From the NCBI GenBank assembly GCA_964514235.1, contig CAZEPV010000030.1, positions 1-17,954 of the forward strand: a stretch of 17,954 nucleotides of DNA, given 5' to 3'. Positions 14,213 to 17,954 of this stretch are shown here, piece by piece. The number at the start of each line of letters is the position of its first letter. The stretch's first letter is position 1. The DNA comes from JAAYRQ01 sp035647235. Lineage in GTDB: Bacteria > Bacillota > Syntrophomonadia > Syntrophomonadales > Syntrophomonadaceae. A program made the translations under genes and the position numbers. The notes beneath the pieces were generated by a model. The model saw only the letters and a program-made list of their open reading frames with translations. It was not told the origin of the DNA and did no database searches.

Positions 14213-14437
14213 ATGGATATAATAGAAAATATGACTTTTGAGGAAAAGCTTATTACTAGGAAACTTAATAAGTATTTTAAAAGTAGCAGTATGAGCTTAA
14301 AAGATAAGGTTTTTAATGCCTTACTAATCGCTCAACACGAATTGGAAGCCCAACACTTTTCTAATGATATGGAAAAACAGAGAATTATCCATTACAAGGT
14401 AACCTTAGATAATCTCCTAGAAAAACTAAGCAACTAA
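14213..14437 (+). CDS. Hypothetical small protein, 74 residues, only plus-strand protein gene
   Basis: A small, charged, probably all-helical protein that I do not recognise; it has no membrane span and no cysteine. It is judged real because a good ribosome binding site (GGAGG, 6 nt before the ATG) precedes it and it runs against all other genes. Upstream, TATAAT (14181-14186) could be a -10 box, but no matching -35 is visible, so the promoter is uncertain. Its stop codon overlaps that of the gene coming from the other side by 4 bp, and no terminator separates the two. The interval 14107-14180 upstream shows nothing else that I can interpret. The general size recalls small sporulation or regulatory proteins, but the Spo0E-type motif S-Q-E-L-D is absent. 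Confidence 0.6.
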   Translation: MDIIENMTFEEKLITRKLNKYFKSSSMSLKDKVFNALLIAQHELEAQHFSNDMEKQRIIHYKVTLDNLLEKLSN

Positions 14438-15588
14438 AATAGCAAAAACTTCTTTTTTAATATTAGATATTCTATATAGTAGCCAACTAACATAAAAATA
14501 AATACACCAAAATACAACAACCTTTCCCAGGATAAACGTAATTTTAGTTTCGAAATTGTTTCTTCCTTTTCACCCAAGAAATTGAATATGCTCTGCTTTT
14601 CTTCCTTTATTGATGCTATATGGTGTTTGGTACTGGTTAATTCCTCCTCCAAAGAGTAGTAATTATTAAAGTTTTTTATTCTTTCCGATTTTAATTCTGC
14701 CACCCAATTTTTCAGTAGGTATTCATTTTCACTTGCTACAGTTTCTAGTGCATCATAAATTGGTATTCCCCCAGCACTATAAGGTTTCGGTAAACCCGTG
14801 ACCTTATTAATCGTAGGAAGGACATCTAATATTATAGTATTATTAGTCTGTATGTTTCTTTTACAACCTGGTCCTTTAATTATTAATGGTACCAAGTTAC
14901 TAGGAGATGAACTACGAGGTGAAGTAATTATAATTAAGGAATTATAATATAGGTTTTCCTTACGCAACTTAGCTATAAATTCCCCTATTCCCTGATCTAA
15001 AGACTTAACTGAATTGTAATAGGCTTTGTCATCTAGTTTCAAGAGATTTTCCATACAATCATTTAGATATATGAAAGTTAAATATGGGCGATTCTTAGCA
15101 AAATGATCATAGGCCTTAGTTAATACCCCTGTATCTGTTAAGTCCTCCTCTGACTTCAAATAAGAAGTATCAGAATGGGCCAAAGGCCTCAATTTTCCTT
15201 CTGGGCTATCTATTAGAACGAAAGACTTGCCTTGTTTTTTTAATATATCGAATAAAGACTCAACCTGAACCTTATCATTTTTGGTTACGAATTTATGTTC
15301 TTCAGGCAAAGCTCCAGTTAACAGGGAAGCCTGGGCAGATTCGATGGTATCTGTTTTTAATGCTAGACTTTTCTCATCTTTAACGCCCTCACCTGCAATA
15401 TGTTTCAAATTCGCGCAATTAACCCCTACATACCCCTCATAATTGAGTCCTTCCACACTTATAATAAAAATATGTTGTAAAAAATGTTTTGGCTTTGATT
15501 CCTCAACAGGTTCGGCGTGAAAACTACTAGGAAATATAAATAATAAGTAAAAAATTATAGGGAAAATGAACCCTAACCTTTTTGCCAT
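14434..15588 (-). CDS. Membrane-anchored alkaline-phosphatase-superfamily protein, active site degenerate
   Basis: A 384-residue extracytoplasmic protein. An N-terminal signal sequence (MAKRLGFIFPIIFYLLFIF..., about residues 1-25) is followed by an alkaline-phosphatase/phosphodiesterase-like domain, a charged coiled-coil stretch at about 305-355, and a C-terminal membrane helix (LLYFGVFIFMLVGYYIEYLIL) with a short basic tail. The fold is recognised from IISVEGL, TIESAQASLLTGALPEEH, SLFDILKKQGKSFVLID, FIYLND, SLDQGIGEF and LIIITS. In active relatives these read DG, T-x-P-x-H, D-x2-GH, and SDHG. Here DG is EG, GH is EN and SDHG is SPRS, so several metal ligands are missing and catalysis is doubtful. 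The ATG start has GGGGGTA 5 nt upstream. It is probably a binding or scaffold protein at the cell surface. The superfamily call is moderate, loss of activity an inference. Confidence 0.72.
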   Translation of the reverse strand: MAKRLGFIFPIIFYLLFIFPSSFHAEPVEESKPKHFLQHIFIISVEGLNYEGYVGVNCANLKHIAGEGVKDEKSLALKTDTIESAQASLLTGALPEEHKFVTKNDKVQVESLFDILKKQGKSFVLIDSPEGKLRPLAHSDTSYLKSEEDLTDTGVLTKAYDHFAKNRPYLTFIYLNDCMENLLKLDDKAYYNSVKSLDQGIGEFIAKLRKENLYYNSLIIITSPRSSSPSNLVPLIIKGPGCKRNIQTNNTIILDVLPTINKVTGLPKPYSAGGIPIYDALETVASENEYLLKNWVAELKSERIKNFNNYYSLEEELTSTKHHIASIKEEKQSIFNFLGEKEETISKLKLRLSWERLLYFGVFIFMLVGYYIEYLILKKKFLLF

Positions 15589-15659
15589 AGTGCTACCCCC
15601 TTAAAATATAACTACACTTACCATAATTGTATTTTTATAGGGGTAGTAATATACCTCAG

Positions 15660-17312
15660 TTAATAACGACCGCTTTTTAAAATAGAATAAGCTAAAAATA
15701 GACCCAAAATCATTGCAGTAGCAAAACCTAACTCTACCAAAGGTATTTTTGCAAACATGCTAGAGGCCTTATCTATTGCTAGGGAACTACCTATTATAAT
15801 GCTAGCTACAATAATAGATAGAGATAATCTATTGGACATAATATCTAAACGGCTAGATAATTTATCCAAGTTAGAATGTTCCGTTTTTACCTTAAGTTCG
15901 CCCTCTTCTAGTAAACTTAAAATTGAATCAATGTGGCGCGGTAATCTTTTGGCAGCATCCGAATAATCTAGTATAAACCCCTCGAAAACTTCCTTTAACT
16001 GGCTCGGGGCAAATTTCTTTGCTGCTAGCCTTTTACCATATGGTTCAGCTATATCAACTATACTTAGACTTGGGTCAAGTTTGGCAACTATAGATTCCAG
16101 AGTCATGGCCATTTTTACTAATAGTGATAATTCTGGAGGTAGTCGCATCTTATATTTTACAGATACATCAATTAATTCCGCTATAGACTCCCCTATATTA
16201 ATTTCGCTTAAAGGCAGGCCGTAATATTTCCTTTGTAATCGGGCAATATCTTGGCGGAATTTTTCTTTATTGACATTATGGCTCCCTATGCCAATTTCTA
16301 ATAATAGGCGGGTAACATTATTGGCATCATAGCGCATCATACTAATGAGCAATTCCATACCCTTTTCCTTTAGATAGCTGTCTACTGAACCAACTTGTCC
16401 AAAATCATAAAATATAATACGTTCATTGGGCCCTATAGCTATGTTGCCTGGATGGGGATCAGCATGAAAAAAGCCATGTACATATATTTGTTCAAATAAG
16501 GCTTCAACTATATTACTAGCGATTTTCCTTGTGCTATGATTAGAAGCACGTAATTTATCAAAATCAGAAACTTTGATACCTTCAACATATTCCAAAGTCA
16601 ATACCCTTTTTGTGGATAATTCCTTGAAAACCTTGGGTATTTTAACATACTTTTTCCTTTTATAGATCTGGAAAAATCTTTCCGCATTCTGGGCCTCCTT
16701 ATTGAAATCCAACTCATTCCTTATAGCTTGTGCCACCTCATCAATTATTTCTGAGATACGATAAAACCTACCCCACGAAGTTCTTTTCTCTAAAAGTTTG
16801 CTAAGCTCCCTTAATATTTCTAAATCAGTTTCTACGATATTATGTATATTAGGTCTTTGCACTTTTACTACGACTTTTTCACCAGAATGTAAATAGGCGG
16901 TATGTACTTGGGCGATAGAGGCCGCTGCAATCGGCTCGGTATCAAATTCCAAATAATCATTATCAATATCTATACCTTCAGCTATAAGAATTTCCTGCAG
17001 TTCTGCAAAGGAAAATGGAGGAACCTCATTTTGAAGTTTCTCCAATTCCTTAATATATTCGGGACCTAGTATATCTGGTCTAGTGCTAAGAAGTTGTCCT
17101 AATTTAACATAAGTAGGTCCGAGTTCCTCCAAGGCTAATCTTAATCTAAGTGGAAAGTCAGCCTTAATAGTATCAAAACGATTTGCTTTAAAGATTTTAC
17201 GCCAGGAAAATTTATTAAATGCTGGACCAAAACCGTGTTTAATAAACACATTAAGAACTTCTCGGTGACGCGGCAAAAGGTATTTCCTTCTTAATCTCAT
17301 TCGATGTAGCAT
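15660..17312 (-). CDS. ubiB: UbiB/ABC1/COQ8-family atypical kinase-like membrane protein
   Basis: A 550-residue protein of the ABC1 family, atypical ATP-binding kinase-like proteins linked to quinone or isoprenoid lipid metabolism. Family signatures are VKLGQLLSTRPD (69-80, the K-x-G-Q motif), the alanine-rich loop AAASIAQVH (129-137, replacing a normal P-loop), VVVKVQRP (147-154, lysine K150), NELDF (199-203), FHADPHPGN (282-290) and YDFGQVG (302-308). Two membrane helices lie at the C-terminus (about 495-545). The ATG start has GGAGGG 7 nt upstream. It follows the phasin-like gene by 33 bp, probably in one operon. Clostridia usually lack ubiquinone, so the substrate here may be menaquinone-related, another isoprenoid, or a membrane lipid. 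The symbol reflects the family, not proven function. Confidence 0.9.
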   Translation of the reverse strand: MLHRMRLRRKYLLPRHREVLNVFIKHGFGPAFNKFSWRKIFKANRFDTIKADFPLRLRLALEELGPTYVKLGQLLSTRPDILGPEYIKELEKLQNEVPPFSFAELQEILIAEGIDIDNDYLEFDTEPIAAASIAQVHTAYLHSGEKVVVKVQRPNIHNIVETDLEILRELSKLLEKRTSWGRFYRISEIIDEVAQAIRNELDFNKEAQNAERFFQIYKRKKYVKIPKVFKELSTKRVLTLEYVEGIKVSDFDKLRASNHSTRKIASNIVEALFEQIYVHGFFHADPHPGNIAIGPNERIIFYDFGQVGSVDSYLKEKGMELLISMMRYDANNVTRLLLEIGIGSHNVNKEKFRQDIARLQRKYYGLPLSEINIGESIAELIDVSVKYKMRLPPELSLLVKMAMTLESIVAKLDPSLSIVDIAEPYGKRLAAKKFAPSQLKEVFEGFILDYSDAAKRLPRHIDSILSLLEEGELKVKTEHSNLDKLSSRLDIMSNRLSLSIIVASIIIGSSLAIDKASSMFAKIPLVELGFATAMILGLFLAYSILKSGRY

Positions 17313-17345
17313 TGTGGTACCCTCCGCTAATAAAGTTTATAAAAG

Positions 17346-17645
17346 TTATTCTATATTCAATTTCTTTTCGAGTTCCCTTAGCCTAGCTTCAATATTTTTG
17401 ATTTCGGATTGCCTTACAAATGAGAAATCATTTTTTAACTTTTCAAATTCGGAATTAATCATTTCTCGCATTTTGCTCTTTTCTTCCTCACCCTTTTTAA
17501 TCGTATCATCAACAAAAACTTTAGCCTCGTCTGTGCTTAGTTCACCTTTTTCTACCATTTCATTAAAAAAATGTTCTGCCTTCTCCCTAGTCATGGTTAA
17601 AGCCCCAAAGCCAAAATACATAAATTTACGAAACATAGAATTCAT
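17346..17645 (-). CDS. Phasin-like coiled-coil protein (PHA-granule regulator family, COG3937-like)
   Basis: A 99-residue protein resembling the small poly(3-hydroxyalkanoate) regulator/phasin-like proteins of Firmicutes. A hydrophobic stretch near the N-terminus (MYFGFGALTMTREKAEHFFNE) leads into a helix with KGELSTDEAKVFVDD (33-47), then a long charged coiled coil ending in EARLRELEKKLNIE. The ATG start is backed by a perfect AAGGAGG 9 nt upstream. It precedes the UbiB-family gene, a pairing I recall from other Clostridia, and may help place or regulate that protein at a membrane or granule surface. No PHA synthase is visible in the window. The family is likely, the role unknown. Confidence 0.75.
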   Translation of the reverse strand: MNSMFRKFMYFGFGALTMTREKAEHFFNEMVEKGELSTDEAKVFVDDTIKKGEEEKSKMREMINSEFEKLKNDFSFVRQSEIKNIEARLRELEKKLNIE

Positions 17646-17676
17646 AAATTATAACCTCCTTATTATTCTTTAACAT

Positions 17677-17723
17677 AAAAAAAGGATTCCCATTACCAAT
17701 AATGTCCTACTATATCAATTATA
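17677..17723 (-). promoter_or_regulatory. Possible promoter and attenuator-like hairpin ahead of the phasin-like gene
   Basis: Minus strand: TATAAT (17723-17718) without a clear -35, then a broken hairpin at 17707-17684 (GGA/TCC and CATTA/TAATG arms) followed by seven T residues (17683-17677), 30 nt ahead of the start codon. The stem is weak, so an attenuator is only a possibility. Confidence 0.3.
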
Positions 17724-17857
17724 CAACAATTAAAAGAAACTTTTCTTAAAGCCCATAAACTCATAAACTTCTAAAAATTACCTCATCTTAAATAGATTGT
17801 GTAATTACTCAGGAAATATGCTTAATGTTCCATCAAATTCGGGATTTAAAAAACTTA

Positions 17858-17886
17858 TTGATAAAATGTTAATATGGGAGTATAAT
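17858..17886 (+). promoter_or_regulatory. Sigma-A promoter of tRNA-Lys
   Basis: Plus strand: -35 TTGATA (17858-17863; five of six), a 17-bp spacer, and a perfect -10 TATAAT (17881-17886). It lies 13 bp ahead of the tRNA. The 254-bp interval 17646-17899 otherwise holds only the phasin leader and no gene. Confidence 0.8.
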
Positions 17887-17899
17887 AACAAATGTTAAT

Positions 17900-17954
17900 G
17901 GGGCATTAGCTCAATCGGCAGAGCAGTTGACTCTTAATCAAAAGGTTACAGGTT
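17900..17954 (+). tRNA. tRNA-Lys (anticodon CTT), 3' part beyond the window
   Basis: The 5' acceptor strand GGGGCAT is followed by TA, the D-arm GCTC...GAGC and the anticodon arm GTTGA-CTCTTAA-TCAAA. The anticodon CTT reads AAG (lysine). The top pair of the anticodon stem (27-43) is a G-A mismatch, the other four pairs are regular. The variable region AGGTT and the start of the T-arm (ACAGGTT) are present before the window ends, so the T-arm and acceptor pairing cannot be checked. Confidence 0.88.

Noticed and set aside
17314..17673. Plus-strand open frame of 119 codons opposite the phasin-like gene
   Set aside because: Serine- and leucine-rich antisense shadow of a gene with a perfect ribosome binding site; no ribosome binding site of its own.
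17864..17899. Direct repeat AAATGTTAAT at 17864-17873 and 17890-17899 around the tRNA promoter
   Set aside because: Only 10 bp of AT-rich sequence and one copy lies within the promoter spacer; no sign of an attachment site or mobile element.

Overview
The window looks like chromosomal DNA from an AT-rich, spore-forming, anaerobic Firmicute, most likely class Clostridia; I do not commit to a genus. The evidence is a T-box riboswitch, strong AGGAGG/GGAGG ribosome binding sites with several TTG and GTG starts, a YyaC-type sporulation gene, ferredoxin-dependent indolepyruvate oxidoreductase genes and a phasin-like/UbiB gene pair. Nearly all genes lie on the minus strand. Only a 74-codon gene (14213-14437) and a tRNA-Lys cut by the right edge are on the plus strand. 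I see no insertion sequence, prophage structural gene, integrase or CRISPR array.

Layout, following the minus-strand genes from left to right. 1-1218: a 23S rRNA uracil-C5 methyltransferase, missing only its last few residues. 1283-3625: iorB and iorA, with a promoter and a terminator of their own. 3755-6724: yyaC, a HisC-type aminotransferase and a PaaK-type arylacetate-CoA ligase, in one tight operon. Together these two blocks could form an aromatic amino acid catabolic route: transamination to an arylpyruvate, oxidation by IorAB to the aryl-acetyl-CoA, then exchange with the free acid through PaaK. 6804-9698: a small unknown gene, a DnaB-like hexameric helicase and a DnaD-domain helicase-loader-like protein. 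This is a replication-restart or loading module away from any visible origin, with an intrinsic terminator between the two main genes. 9895-12000: a beta-CASP metallo-beta-lactamase RNase and an unknown 158-residue partner.

12152-14106 is the best-regulated unit. A sigma-A promoter drives a complete T-box leader, then an Lrp/AsnC regulator and a class I aminotransferase that overlap by 4 bp. The specifier position reads GCC (alanine) and the T-box bulge is UGGU, which fits tRNA-Ala (discriminator A) and argues against glycine. The gene pair resembles Bacillus alaR-alaT (yugG-yugH), so the leader itself helps assign the aminotransferase as an alanine transaminase.

14213-15588: the small plus-strand gene meets, tail to tail with a 4-bp overlap, a membrane-anchored alkaline-phosphatase-superfamily protein that has lost several metal ligands and is probably a pseudo-enzyme. 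15660-17645: a UbiB/ABC1 kinase-like membrane protein and a small phasin-like coiled-coil protein. 17858-17954: a clean promoter and the 5' part of tRNA-Lys(CTT). The features most worth following up are the alanine T-box operon, the helicase/loader module with its internal terminator, the degenerate phosphatase-like protein, and the arylpyruvate gene set.
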